Source of the DNA: Gemmatimonadota bacterium
GTDB taxonomy: Bacteria > Gemmatimonadota > Gemmatimonadetes > Gemmatimonadales > GWC2-71-9
Direction: 5' to 3'
Length of the DNA: 43,563 nt
Assembly: GCA_003222085.1 (NCBI GenBank)
Contig: QHUK01000060.1
Coordinates: forward strand, 1 to 43,563
Part shown: positions 26,040 to 32,846 of the stretch, piece after piece
Numbering within the stretch: position 1 is the stretch's first letter
Layout: the number at the start of each line of letters is the position of its first letter
Program-made: the position numbers and the translations under genes
Notes under the pieces: model-generated
The model's input: only the letters and a program-made list of their open reading frames with translations
The model's database searches: none
What the model was told of the DNA's origin: nothing

Positions 26040-26104
26040 TGGTCCTCCCAGCCCGCCACGCCGCAGACCGGGGCGTCCAAACGAGCCGCCCCGGCCGGCG
26101 GTCG

Positions 26105-26671
26105 CTAGGCGACCTCGAGCTCCGGCGCGTCCCACTGCTGCGGCTGGAACGCTTCATCGAGCGGCGCGCCCGTCAGCGCGTGTGTGTAGTTGGCGAGCAC
26201 CTTCAGGCCGACGTGGCCCACGACCTCGAGCAGCTGCGCCTTGCTGTATCCAGCGGCCAGAAACGCCGCGACCGCCGTCTCCGGGACGAAGCCCTTGTTG
26301 CGCACGACCGCGCGGGTGAACGTGACGAGGGCGTCGATCTTCGCGTCCCCGACGGGGGCGCCCGTGCGCACCGCCGTCACGACTTCCGGCCGCGCCTTGA
26401 GCATCCCCGCGATCGTCGAGTGAGCCGCCACGCAGTACGCGCAGTGGTTCTCCGTGCTCACCGCGATCTCCACGAGCTGCCGCTCCGTCGCGGAGAGGGC
26501 GCCCTTGTCGAGACTCCCGGACAGCGCGAGGTAGCCCTCGAGCATGGCGGGGGATTCGGCGAAGGTGGCGAACAGGTTGGGGACGAAGCCGAGCGCCTTG
26601 TGCACGCGCGCGAGGAGCGGCTTCGAGGACTCAGGCGCATTGGCGATAGTGTACTGCGCGAAGCGTGGCAT
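26105..26671 (-). CDS. AhpD-like carboxymuconolactone decarboxylase family protein
   Basis: This 188-residue protein carries the peroxidase-type motif ENHCAYCVAAHS (Cys77, Cys80, His84) of AhpD-like alkylhydroperoxidases. The N-terminal half is SSKPLLARVHKALGFVPNLF, typical of the uncharacterised peroxidase-related subfamily. It likely reduces peroxides or organic substrates through the CxxC pair. It is divergent from the CGNR regulator with a 103-bp gap that holds an inverted repeat. GGAG lies 7 nt before the ATG. Confidence 0.9.
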   Translation of the reverse strand: MPRFAQYTIANAPESSKPLLARVHKALGFVPNLFATFAESPAMLEGYLALSGSLDKGALSATERQLVEIAVSTENHCAYCVAAHSTIAGMLKARPEVVTAVRTGAPVGDAKIDALVTFTRAVVRNKGFVPETAVAAFLAAGYSKAQLLEVVGHVGLKVLANYTHALTGAPLDEAFQPQQWDAPELEVA

Positions 26672-26737
26672 GTCGTGATCTCCGTCGAAAAAGGTTGAGG
26701 GTCAGGAGCCCGCCCACTCACGGTCGGGCCTGGCGGA

Positions 26738-26768
26738 CTAACCTGTAAATGAGTATTTTAGCGGTTAA
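26738..26768. promoter_or_regulatory. Inverted repeat, candidate operator of the CGNR regulator
   Basis: CTAACC-TGTAAA and TTTTAGC-GGTTAAG form an imperfect inverted repeat, with TAACC (26739-26743) and GGTTA (26763-26767) as perfect ends. It lies 7 bp before the regulator ATG in AT-rich sequence containing TATTTT, where a -10 element could sit. Autorepression and control of the divergent AhpD-like gene are inferred. Confidence 0.45.
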
Positions 26769-26774
26769 GTTCCC

Positions 26775-27365
26775 ATGAGGTTCTTCTTCCTAGGCGAGCG
26801 GCTCGCCGTCGATCTCCTGAACACCGTGGTCGTGCAGGACGGCAGGGTGCATCTGCTCCAGGGCCCCATGGACGTCGCGGCCTGGGCGGAAGCGGCGGGG
26901 GTACTGCCGCACGGCGCGCTGAGGGGCAGCGCCGCCGGTCAGGAGCCGGAGCGGCTGCGGGGGTTTCGGGAGACGCTGCGACGGGGGCTTGTGGCCTGGG
27001 CGGCAGGGGGGACCCCTCCTCCCGGCCTCATCGCGCTCCTCAACCGTCACTTGGCGCGTGACCCAGAGGTCAGCGAAGTGACGGCCAGCCGAGGCAAGGT
27101 CGTCACGCGGCGGCGGCCGGCTGGGGCGCCGCTCGAGCGCCTCTACGGGGCCGTGGCGCGGTCAGCGGCGGAGCTGGTCGCGGGCGGCGATCCCCGCCGG
27201 CTCCGCAAGTGTGCGAACCCGAGCTGTCGGCTGATGTTCTACGACGTATCGAAAGCGGGACGGCGCCGCTGGTGCTCCATGCGGACGTGCGGGGGTCAGG
27301 CTAAATCCCGCGCCTTCTATCGGCGGCGCCGGAATGGCGCCCGTCGTGGTGGAGGCAGCCGGTAA
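26775..27365 (+). CDS. CGNR zinc-finger transcriptional regulator (ABATE domain)
   Basis: This 196-residue protein has an N-terminal ABATE/DUF1470 domain (FFLGERLAVDLLNTV...LQGPMDVAAWAEAAG) and a C-terminal zinc finger: KCANPSCRLMFYDVSKAG, RRWCSMRTCG and KSRAF. In this family the last motif is usually CGNR; here it reads CGGQ. Members are thought to be stress- or ligand-responsive DNA-binding proteins. Divergent placement next to the AhpD-like and MOSC genes suggests it controls them. Confidence 0.87.
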   Translation: MRFFFLGERLAVDLLNTVVVQDGRVHLLQGPMDVAAWAEAAGVLPHGALRGSAAGQEPERLRGFRETLRRGLVAWAAGGTPPPGLIALLNRHLARDPEVSEVTASRGKVVTRRRPAGAPLERLYGAVARSAAELVAGGDPRRLRKCANPSCRLMFYDVSKAGRRRWCSMRTCGGQAKSRAFYRRRRNGARRGGGSR

Positions 27366-27404
27366 ACTCCCCTCGCTCAACGGAGACGGGCCCGCTGACG
27401 AGGG

Positions 27405-27938
27405 TCATGGCACTGCACCGCCGCCGGCCCCGAGGGGCTGCTGTTGTTCGACCAGGTCGCGGCCGATCCACACGATCCGGTCACCGCACATGATTGCATC
27501 GACCGGATAGGGCTGCAGCGCGAAAGAGCGCCCATCTGACGTCGCTACCTGGGTGCCAGGGAAGTAATAGAAGCAGCGCTGACCGCCGGGATGACTGTGG
27601 ATCATGCCCACCGTGTTCGCCCAGCCGGCGTCCTCACATGTCTGCCGTGGCACGACGGACGACGGCGTCGACTCCCCCGGATTCACGTCGGCTGGCGCGA
27701 TGCGCTGAACGATCACCGTATCGCCGCGAACCGCGCCGATCATGCAGCCCAAGAACTCGGTCGGATACGACTGATACTGGAGAAGCAGGAGGCGGCGGGC
27801 CTGATCGGAGAAGACGACGACGCGGGCCCGCACCGGGGTCGCACCCGCCAAGCGTGCGGGGTGCACCTGTAGCATGAGCAGGGCCAAGAGGCCTGCCGCC
27901 GGAACAGCAGCGCGCGCAACGCGTGTCAGTAACCGCAC
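27405..27938 (-). CDS. Exported JAMM/MPN-like putative metalloprotease
   Basis: This 177-residue protein has an N-terminal signal or anchor (MRLLTRVARAAVPAAGLLALL), then a JAB/MPN-like fold: EFLGCMIGAVRGDTVIV, MIHSHPGG with the H-x-H pair, PGTQVATSDGRSF and DAIMCGDRIVWIG. The Glu, His, His and Asp needed for zinc are present, but Ser-Asp lies about 18 residues after the second His instead of the usual x7 spacing. Three Cys residues suggest disulfides outside the cytoplasm. The GTG at 27938 has GGAGG 8 nt upstream and leaves room for the ECF-type promoter at 27979-28006. The longer frame to 27971 would leave almost no leader. Confidence 0.72.
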   Translation of the reverse strand: MRLLTRVARAAVPAAGLLALLMLQVHPARLAGATPVRARVVVFSDQARRLLLLQYQSYPTEFLGCMIGAVRGDTVIVQRIAPADVNPGESTPSSVVPRQTCEDAGWANTVGMIHSHPGGQRCFYYFPGTQVATSDGRSFALQPYPVDAIMCGDRIVWIGRDLVEQQQPLGAGGGAVP

Positions 27939-27978
27939 ACCAATACCCTCCGCTTTCGTCCGTCGGTCCACGGGAACA

Positions 27979-28006
27979 GAGACTCAGGTCGCTACGGAAC
28001 TATTCC
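27979..28006 (-). promoter_or_regulatory. ECF-type promoter for the JAMM-like gene
   Basis: On the minus strand GGAATA (28006-28001) is followed by 16 nt and then A-GTCTC (27984-27979). The motif and spacing equal those at the sigma locus (29906-29965). The 5' leader to the GTG at 27938 would be about 35 nt. Confidence 0.7.
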
Positions 28007-28010
28007 CGCG

Positions 28011-28037
28011 GGAATACCTGCGGAGCACCGGTGGTCT
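28011..28037 (+). promoter_or_regulatory. ECF-type promoter for the small membrane gene
   Basis: GGAATA (28011-28016), 16 nt, then G-GTCT (28033-28037). It shares the palindrome TATTCCCGCGGGAATA (28001-28016) with the divergent promoter. The AGGAGG and ATG at 28085 follow at a suitable distance. Confidence 0.7.
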
Positions 28038-28084
28038 GGGCATCGGGAGATGGCACCCCCGAACCCTTTCAGGAGGACGACTCC

Positions 28085-28570
28085 ATGACGGCGTCGACGG
28101 CAGTATCGCAGCTCCTCGCGCGCTGGGCGCACCTGTACGGCCACACGCCGGTGAGCGCCACGGTGACCTATCTCCATCTGGTCGGCATCCTGGTGGGGGG
28201 CGGCGTTGCCGTCGCGGCCGATCGCGCGTCGCTCCGGCTCTCGCCAGCGACGCCGGACTGGTCCCAGGAGCTGGCCCGCCTTGCCGGCGTGCACCGCTGG
28301 GTGGTGGCAGGCCTCGCTCTCATTTTCGCGAGCGGCCTGCTGATGATGTTCGCGGAGCTTCACAGCTTTGCGACGTCGGTCCTGTTCTGGACCAAGATGG
28401 GGCTCATCGCCCTGTTGCTCGGCAATGGCTACATACGGATGCGAGCGGAGACCGCGCTCCGACAGGGCCTGGCCGCCGGATGGGGTCGATTCCGGCGGAC
28501 ATCGGTCGCAAGCCTGGTGCTGTGGTTCGTCATCCTCCTGGCCGGCACGCTGCTCCACTCCACCACCTGA
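28085..28570 (+). CDS. Four-helix integral membrane protein of unknown function
   Basis: This 161-residue protein has hydrophobic segments at about 24-45, 75-95, 98-118 and 137-157. A conserved-looking THVSATVTYLH-type start (HTPVSATVTYLHLVGILVGGG) puts a His in the first helix. The second segment is WVVAGLALIFASGLLMMF, with Met residues and a following ELHSF. Buried His and Met could bind haem or metal, but this is speculation. AGGAGG lies 8 nt before the ATG. It is controlled by an ECF-type promoter like the sigma operon and is convergent with the anti-sigma gene. Confidence 0.75.
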   Translation: MTASTAVSQLLARWAHLYGHTPVSATVTYLHLVGILVGGGVAVAADRASLRLSPATPDWSQELARLAGVHRWVVAGLALIFASGLLMMFAELHSFATSVLFWTKMGLIALLLGNGYIRMRAETALRQGLAAGWGRFRRTSVASLVLWFVILLAGTLLHSTT

Positions 28571-28586
28571 TCATCAAACCCGCTGT

Positions 28587-29366
28587 TCATTTGGGCGCGC
28601 CGGCGGCCGAGTCGGCTTGCCGCAGCAGTCCAGCGAACTCCCCGAGCTCGGGGAGGCCGAGGTCGGAGACGGCCCAGTAGGTGTAGTCCGCCGTGGCCCA
28701 GTGCAGCAGGTGATAGCCCTGGCGGGTGCGGGTCGAGGGAGCGGCGGCCGCACGGCGCGCGGCGGGCCACAGGAACACGTTGATCAGGTGCTGACGCCGG
28801 CCGTACACGAGGGCCGCCACGCCCCGCCCATCGACGTAATCGAGCCGGCCGCCGATCAACGGATAGCCCCGGCCGGCGAAATCGTATACGGGCGGTGAAA
28901 AATCCAACTTGCCATTGAACCAGGGCTTGACGGTGTGCTGATCCGAAGAGAGCACATCGGTGAGGTGGCCGGGCATGAGCGAGCGGATGTGGCTCCCGAG
29001 GACGTCATCGGCGAGCGCCTCCCCCGCCGTGCGCTGGAGCGCGAGGCGCCAGCTGCCGACGGCGACGACTGCGAGTGAGGCGGCAATTGCCAGCGGACGC
29101 CACACCCCCCACGCGGTGAAGCGGCGAGGCGCGCGCCCACGGACCGCCGCCCCGACCGCCGCCCGCACGCGTTCGCGCAGGGCGGCTGGTGCTTCGAACG
29201 CGGGGACGCGCGCCCTGATCGCCGCGCGCAGCTCGAGCCGTTCCTGCCGGAACCGCGCGCACTCCGGGCATTGGGCCAGGTGCACCTCGAGCTCGCTCGC
29301 GTCGACCGTGGCGAGCTCGCCATCGAGATAGGCGTCCAGCTGAGCTTCGAAGCCCGGATGAGTCAC
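28587..29366 (-). CDS. Zinc-binding anti-sigma factor (ZAS)
   Basis: This 259-residue protein has an N-terminal anti-sigma domain with the His29-x3-Cys33-x2-Cys36 motif (HLAQCPEC) typical of zf-HC2/RsrA-type anti-sigma factors. A single transmembrane helix lies at about 91-108 (PLAIAASLAVVAVGSW). The periplasmic part (110-259) has strands with GYPLIGGRLDYVDGRGVAALVY, a known sensor-like module of ECF anti-sigmas. Zinc-thiol chemistry often makes these factors redox-responsive. The start is 2 nt after the sigma gene stop, so the two are co-translated. Confidence 0.9.
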   Translation of the reverse strand: MTHPGFEAQLDAYLDGELATVDASELEVHLAQCPECARFRQERLELRAAIRARVPAFEAPAALRERVRAAVGAAVRGRAPRRFTAWGVWRPLAIAASLAVVAVGSWRLALQRTAGEALADDVLGSHIRSLMPGHLTDVLSSDQHTVKPWFNGKLDFSPPVYDFAGRGYPLIGGRLDYVDGRGVAALVYGRRQHLINVFLWPAARRAAAAPSTRTRQGYHLLHWATADYTYWAVSDLGLPELGEFAGLLRQADSAAGAPK

Positions 29367-29368
29367 GG

Positions 29369-29890
29369 TCAGCCTTCCTCCTCTCCACGTAGCGCTTGCT
29401 GGAGGCGCGCGCGGGCGCGCGACAGCCGCGACATCACCGTGCCGACCGGCACGCCCGCCACGTCGCTGATCTCCTTGTACGACAGCCCTTCGAGCTCGCG
29501 CAACACGATCACCTCCCGGAATTCCGGCGCCAAGCGGTCGAGCGCATGACCGAGCGATTCCTTGGCGGCACTGCGGAGCAACGCTGCCTCCGGGTGCTCA
29601 TCCGCCACCGCGCCGCTGTGCTGCGCCTCGTCGAACTCGAGCACGTCCGCGTCCGGGCGCCGGCGGCGCCGCGCACTGAACGCGGTGTTGCGCACGATCG
29701 CGAGCAGCCAGGCGCGCGCGCTCGTCCCCTCCTCCCCGCGGAAGCCGTCGAAATACTTGAGCGCGCGCAGACAGGCGTCCTGCACGACGTCCTCCGCGTC
29801 GTGCTCGCTCCGCGTCAGGTAGCGCGCCAGCGTGTACGCGGCGTCCAGGTGCGGCAACACGACGGCTTCGAATCGCGCCAGCTCGGTCAC
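29369..29890 (-). CDS. ECF-family RNA polymerase sigma factor
   Basis: This is a 173-residue sigma factor. Region 2 is at residues 15-80 (DAAYTLARYLTRSEHDAEDV, then VQDACLRALKYFDGF, then ARAWLLAIVRNTAF). Region 4 is at 117-168 (LAPEFREVIVLRELEGLSYK, then GVPVGTVMSRLSRARARL). It is an ECF group typical of zinc anti-sigma pairs. The GTG start (29890) lies about 10 nt after a predicted transcription start, with GAAGG upstream. Its own promoter matches three others nearby, so autoregulation is inferred. Confidence 0.94.
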   Translation of the reverse strand: MTELARFEAVVLPHLDAAYTLARYLTRSEHDAEDVVQDACLRALKYFDGFRGEEGTSARAWLLAIVRNTAFSARRRRRPDADVLEFDEAQHSGAVADEHPEAALLRSAAKESLGHALDRLAPEFREVIVLRELEGLSYKEISDVAGVPVGTVMSRLSRARARLQQALRGEEEG

Positions 29891-29905
29891 GTGGGCCTTC
29901 GAGAG

Positions 29906-29933
29906 AGGACTCCGCGAGCGGCGGGTTTATTCC
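29906..29933 (-). promoter_or_regulatory. ECF-type promoter of the sigma/anti-sigma operon
   Basis: On the minus strand GGAATA (29933-29928), 16 nt, then A-GTCCT (29911-29906). It overlaps the divergent promoter through the palindrome TATTCCCGGCGGAATA (29928-29943). Confidence 0.72.
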
Positions 29934-29937
29934 CGGC

Positions 29938-29965
29938 GGAATAACCCGGCGCTGCGCGGCGTCTC
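29938..29965 (+). promoter_or_regulatory. ECF-type promoter of the cupredoxin operon
   Basis: GGAATA (29938-29943), 16 nt, then C-GTCTC (29960-29965). This is a classic ECF arrangement, with a purine-rich AAT-containing -35 and a CGTC -10. The gene at 30014 starts about 45 nt downstream, with AGGAGG before it. Confidence 0.75.
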
Positions 29966-30013
29966 CAGCATCGAACGAAGCTGTCATCACACTCTCGCAG
30001 GAGGAAGATCGCC

Positions 30014-31123
30014 ATGTTCTACGTACATGCCGTTCCGCTCCGGAACGCCGCGGCGCTGCTGCTCGCCGCCGTTGCGCTCGTCGGGGCCACGGCCCCCGCG
30101 CACCGCGCCCCGGGCGACCCGGCGGCCGTGAGCGCCAAGCTGTCCGAATGGAAGGTCGAGCTCTCGAAGCGCAGCGTCGCAGCCGGCTCGGTCACGTTCA
30201 CCGTCGAAAACGTCGGCAGCATCCCGCATGCCTTCGAGGTCGAGGGGCAGGGGATCGAGCAGGAGACCGCCGTCATCCAGCCGGGGTCGAGCGCCACCCT
30301 GACGCTCACCCTCAAGCCCGGGACCTACGAGGTGTACTGCCCCGTGGGCGAAGACTCGCACAAGAAGCTCGGCATGGAGACCGACTTGAAGGTCGTCGGT
30401 GCCACGAGCTCAAAGTCGTCGGCGTACGGCGAGTCTGAGATGAGTGAGGCGCCCGCGAGGGGAGAGAAAGCGCAGGCGATCCGGGTGACCAGCGGCGGGC
30501 CCGTGATCCAGATCCTCCCCGGCCCGTTCCCCTTCCCCGACAGCGCGGCCCCGATCCTCAAGCAGTTCGGGGATGAGCGGGAGGGGCTCGAGTCGCAGGT
30601 GAAAAACGGGCCCTACTCGAACAACGTGACCCCGATTTCCGGCTCTTTCACCTTCGCTGCCTGGGACAAAGGCGCGGTGCGCGACTCGGTGGATGGAGTC
30701 GCCGAGTTCACCACTCAGGATGGCGCCCGTTGGAGGCTCGCGCTCGACCGGGTCCAGACGAAAGATGTCCCGCACCACCCGCGCTTCGGCGGCGTGATTC
30801 TCGGGCTCTATTACCACGGCAACACCCAGGTGCACACGCCGCTCGTGCCCACGATCAACAGCGCGGTAGCGCTGTGGGCGTTCGGGCACCTGTACAAGAA
30901 CGGCGCGCTCGTGACCGACAACGCCATGGTGCACGTGATGCTGTTGTCCCGCACCCGGCGCGACGGCGACTTCGCGCTCGCCTGCTGGGATTGCTCCAAG
31001 AACAAGATCGATGAGCTGCAGCTCCAAATCCTACCCGGCCCGGGCGAGCCGAAGTTCGACGCACCCGGCGGGTTCCTGTTCGTCAACTGGGAAAAGTCCA
31101 GCTCCGCGAAGCCGGCGAGCTGA
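30014..31123 (+). CDS. Exported cupredoxin fused to an unknown C-terminal domain
   Basis: This 369-residue protein has a signal peptide (NAAALLLAAVALVGATAPA). Residues 38-128 form a plastocyanin-like cupredoxin with the type 1 copper ligands His72, Cys109, His116 and Met121 (IPHAFEVEG and YEVYCPVGEDSHKKLGME). Residues 150-360 are a separate strand-rich domain with HHPRFGGVILGLYYHG and VHVMLLSR motifs that I do not recognise. It should carry copper and electrons in the periplasm. It is the first gene of a two-gene operon behind an ECF-type promoter, divergent from the sigma factor. Confidence 0.87.
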   Translation: MFYVHAVPLRNAAALLLAAVALVGATAPAHRAPGDPAAVSAKLSEWKVELSKRSVAAGSVTFTVENVGSIPHAFEVEGQGIEQETAVIQPGSSATLTLTLKPGTYEVYCPVGEDSHKKLGMETDLKVVGATSSKSSAYGESEMSEAPARGEKAQAIRVTSGGPVIQILPGPFPFPDSAAPILKQFGDEREGLESQVKNGPYSNNVTPISGSFTFAAWDKGAVRDSVDGVAEFTTQDGARWRLALDRVQTKDVPHHPRFGGVILGLYYHGNTQVHTPLVPTINSAVALWAFGHLYKNGALVTDNAMVHVMLLSRTRRDGDFALACWDCSKNKIDELQLQILPGPGEPKFDAPGGFLFVNWEKSSSAKPAS

Positions 31124-31136
31124 GGAGAATGATCCA

Positions 31137-31595
31137 ATGCGCTTACGCACAGCAGTCATCGGCATGATCGCGCTCGCGGTGCTCGCGGGTTGCGGCGGTT
31201 ACACGGCGTCCGGCCCATACGGGGGCGGCGGCGGGGGCGGCGGGGGTGGTGGGGGCGGTTATGGGGGCGGTGGTGGCGGAGGCGGTGGCGGCGGGCCGGT
31301 CGGGTCCGTGACCGTGGGAAACAACGGGCAAATCGTGTTCATCAGCGCCCACAACAGCACCGCGAACCCGGCGGTCGACACGGTGGCGGTGGGTGGCACC
31401 GTGACGTGGACGTGGACCAACAACCTGGGCGTCTCCCACAGCGTCCAGTCCCAGGGATCGACCGCGTTTGCGAGCAGTCCCATCATGAGCGGAAGCGGTC
31501 AGACGTACGCCGTCACGTTCACGGCGCCGGGGACCTATCAGTACGACTGTGCGGTGCACGGCACCGCGATGACCGGCACCATCGTGGTCCGCTAG
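31137..31595 (+). CDS. Cupredoxin lipoprotein with polyglycine linker
   Basis: This 152-residue protein has a lipobox LAGC (Cys19) and a Gly-rich linker (about residues 29-53) that acts as a flexible tether. The C-terminal cupredoxin has ligands His101, Cys138, His141 and Met145 (GVSHSVQS and YDCAVHGTAM). The compact CAVHGTAM loop is of the plastocyanin/amicyanin kind. It is probably a membrane-tethered electron carrier working with the upstream cupredoxin fusion, 13 nt away. AGGAG lies 8-9 nt before the ATG. Confidence 0.9.
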   Translation: MRLRTAVIGMIALAVLAGCGGYTASGPYGGGGGGGGGGGGGYGGGGGGGGGGGPVGSVTVGNNGQIVFISAHNSTANPAVDTVAVGGTVTWTWTNNLGVSHSVQSQGSTAFASSPIMSGSGQTYAVTFTAPGTYQYDCAVHGTAMTGTIVVR

Positions 31596-31607
31596 CAAGT
31601 GTGTTTG

Positions 31608-31639
31608 GGCCTCCGGGTGCCCACTCGGATCCGGAGGCC
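31608..31639. terminator. Hairpin after the cupredoxin operon
   Basis: GGCCTCCGG and CCGGAGGCC pair perfectly around a 14-nt loop, in the gap between convergent genes. No T-tract follows, so it is a probable terminator only. Confidence 0.5.
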
Positions 31640-31684
31640 ACGGCTCACCCTTCAACGAGACGACGGCCCAGACACCGCTTGACT

Positions 31685-31984
31685 TCAGGGCGTAGGTAGA
31701 GATGCTCGCTCCGGGGGCGCGCCGAACCGTTTGATCGCACGCTCGTGTGCCTTGCGCCGTTCCTCGTCCCGGTCGCGTGGTGCGGCGGTCGTCTGAAGAC
31801 CGTGGATCAGGCGGTGGGCGGCCGCCGTCACTTCGTCGACCGCTCGCTCAAATACCACCTCATTAGCGCGCGACGGCCGCGCCGCGCCGCTGAGCTTGCG
31901 CACGAACTGCAGTGCGGACGCGCGGATCTCGTCGTCCGTCGCCGGGGGTTGGAAATTCGCCAGCGTCTTGATGTTTCGGCACAT
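31685..31984 (-). CDS. DUF2277 family protein
   Basis: This 99-residue protein starts MCRNIKTLANFQPPATDDEI and continues ALQFVRKLSG...ANEVVFERAV, the strongly conserved signature of DUF2277 (COG5552). It is small, helical and cytoplasmic, and its function is not known. The ATG at 31984 is preferred because family members begin MCRNIK; a GTG two codons upstream is possible. It is convergent with the cupredoxin operon. Confidence 0.9.
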   Translation of the reverse strand: MCRNIKTLANFQPPATDDEIRASALQFVRKLSGAARPSRANEVVFERAVDEVTAAAHRLIHGLQTTAAPRDRDEERRKAHERAIKRFGAPPERASLPTP

Positions 31985-32170
31985 GCTCACGCCTCACCTG
32001 GGATGCGGGAAACTGAATAATAGCTTCGTCGACAAGTCGGGCCTTTGTTGGCTTGGATGGTTATGGCTTGAGCGAGAACGATGCTCAGGAGGAAGTGCAT
32101 GCAGCTTTCTGCGGCGACGGCGCGGCAACCGTTTCGGGCGAGCAGCCGGACGCGACGCCCGCACCGGGCC

Positions 32171-32527
32171 TCAGCGACGACCGTAGACGTGGACGGTGCC
32201 GTTGCCCCGGTAGAAGAAGTTGATCCAGCGGATGGTACGCGCGGCTCCGGGCAACGCGATCCCGCGGCTGCGCGACTTTCCCGTGAAGGAGAATCGCCCG
32301 GTCGGGGAGAAGGTCTTGCCGTCCCCGAAGGTGATCCGCACGTCGAACAGCTCCAGATCACCACCGTCTACCACGAGGCGGATGTGCTTGAACTTGCCCT
32401 CGCCCGCAGTCCGGACGATGTCGCGCTCTCCGTGGGGGACCACCTGCCGCTTGCCGAGGGGAACCCATTGCTGCTGAACGACGGGAGGCGCGAGGAGCAG
32501 CAGGATCGCGACGAAGGCGTGCAGCAT
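32171..32527 (-). CDS. Small secreted beta-sandwich protein (DUF2541-like)
   Basis: The 118-residue product from the ATG at 32527 begins with a signal peptide (MLHAFVAILLLLAPPVVQQ). The body has paired strands: FKHIRLVVDGGDLELFDVRI, FGDGKTFS, SRGIALPGAARTIRWINFFY and GTVHVYG. This pattern resembles small exported DUF2541-type proteins. The frame is continuous with 32528-32752 upstream, so a fused 193-residue product is also possible. A start at 32527 is favoured because it places the signal peptide correctly, although the ribosome binding site is weak. Confidence 0.6.
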   Translation of the reverse strand: MLHAFVAILLLLAPPVVQQQWVPLGKRQVVPHGERDIVRTAGEGKFKHIRLVVDGGDLELFDVRITFGDGKTFSPTGRFSFTGKSRSRGIALPGAARTIRWINFFYRGNGTVHVYGRR

Positions 32528-32752
32528 TATTGCCGCCTGCCCCCCCCCGCCCCCCAGGACGACCTGGAGCTGCCGCAGGACCTCCTCCAAGCGCGACAGC
32601 TCCTCGCCGTAGCGCGCCCAGTCGCCCGCGCGCTGCGCCTCGACCGCGCGCCGGAACGACTCGCCCGCCCGGCGGGCGAGATCGAGGGCGGCACCATCGG
32701 CGGGACGGGCAGCGGCGGGACGGAGGGCGCGGAGCGAGGGGGGAGCGGTCAT
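32528..32752 (-). pseudogene. Detached UPF0182-like C-terminal fragment
   Basis: This frame encodes about 75 residues in which ARRAGESFRRAVEAQRAGDW and ARYGEELSRLEEVLRQL (32567-32701) match the helical C-terminal tail of UPF0182 (COG1615) membrane proteins, normally about 900 residues long. The rest of that protein is absent here. A C9-G-C6 homopolymer (32540-32555) lies where a stop codon would be expected, and the frame now runs into the next gene. It is either a decayed gene end or a reused module. Confidence 0.4.
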
Positions 32753-32784
32753 GGCGTAAGGTACCCCGTGTCCTCTGGACCCTC

Positions 32785-32825
32785 TTGACAGCCTAAAACT
32801 ACACATGTAAATCTACGCCTGTAGA
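32785..32825 (+). promoter_or_regulatory. blaI promoter with two overlapping BlaI-type operators
   Basis: TTGACA (32785-32790), 17 nt, then TAAATC (32808-32813) form a sigma70-type promoter. TACACATGTA (32800-32809) is a perfect match to the TACA-N2-TGTA operator of BlaI/MecI. TCTACGCCTGTAGA (32812-32825) is a second dyad. Both cover the -10 and start region, so repression by the encoded BlaI is expected. Confidence 0.75.
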
Positions 32826-32846
32826 TCAACCTCTAGGCGGGAAGAG

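Noticed and set aside
32099..32788. Plus-strand frame with a strong AGGAGG before an ATG
   Set aside because: Nearly the whole frame is antisense to recognisable minus-strand protein sequence. The ribosome binding site is probably chance.
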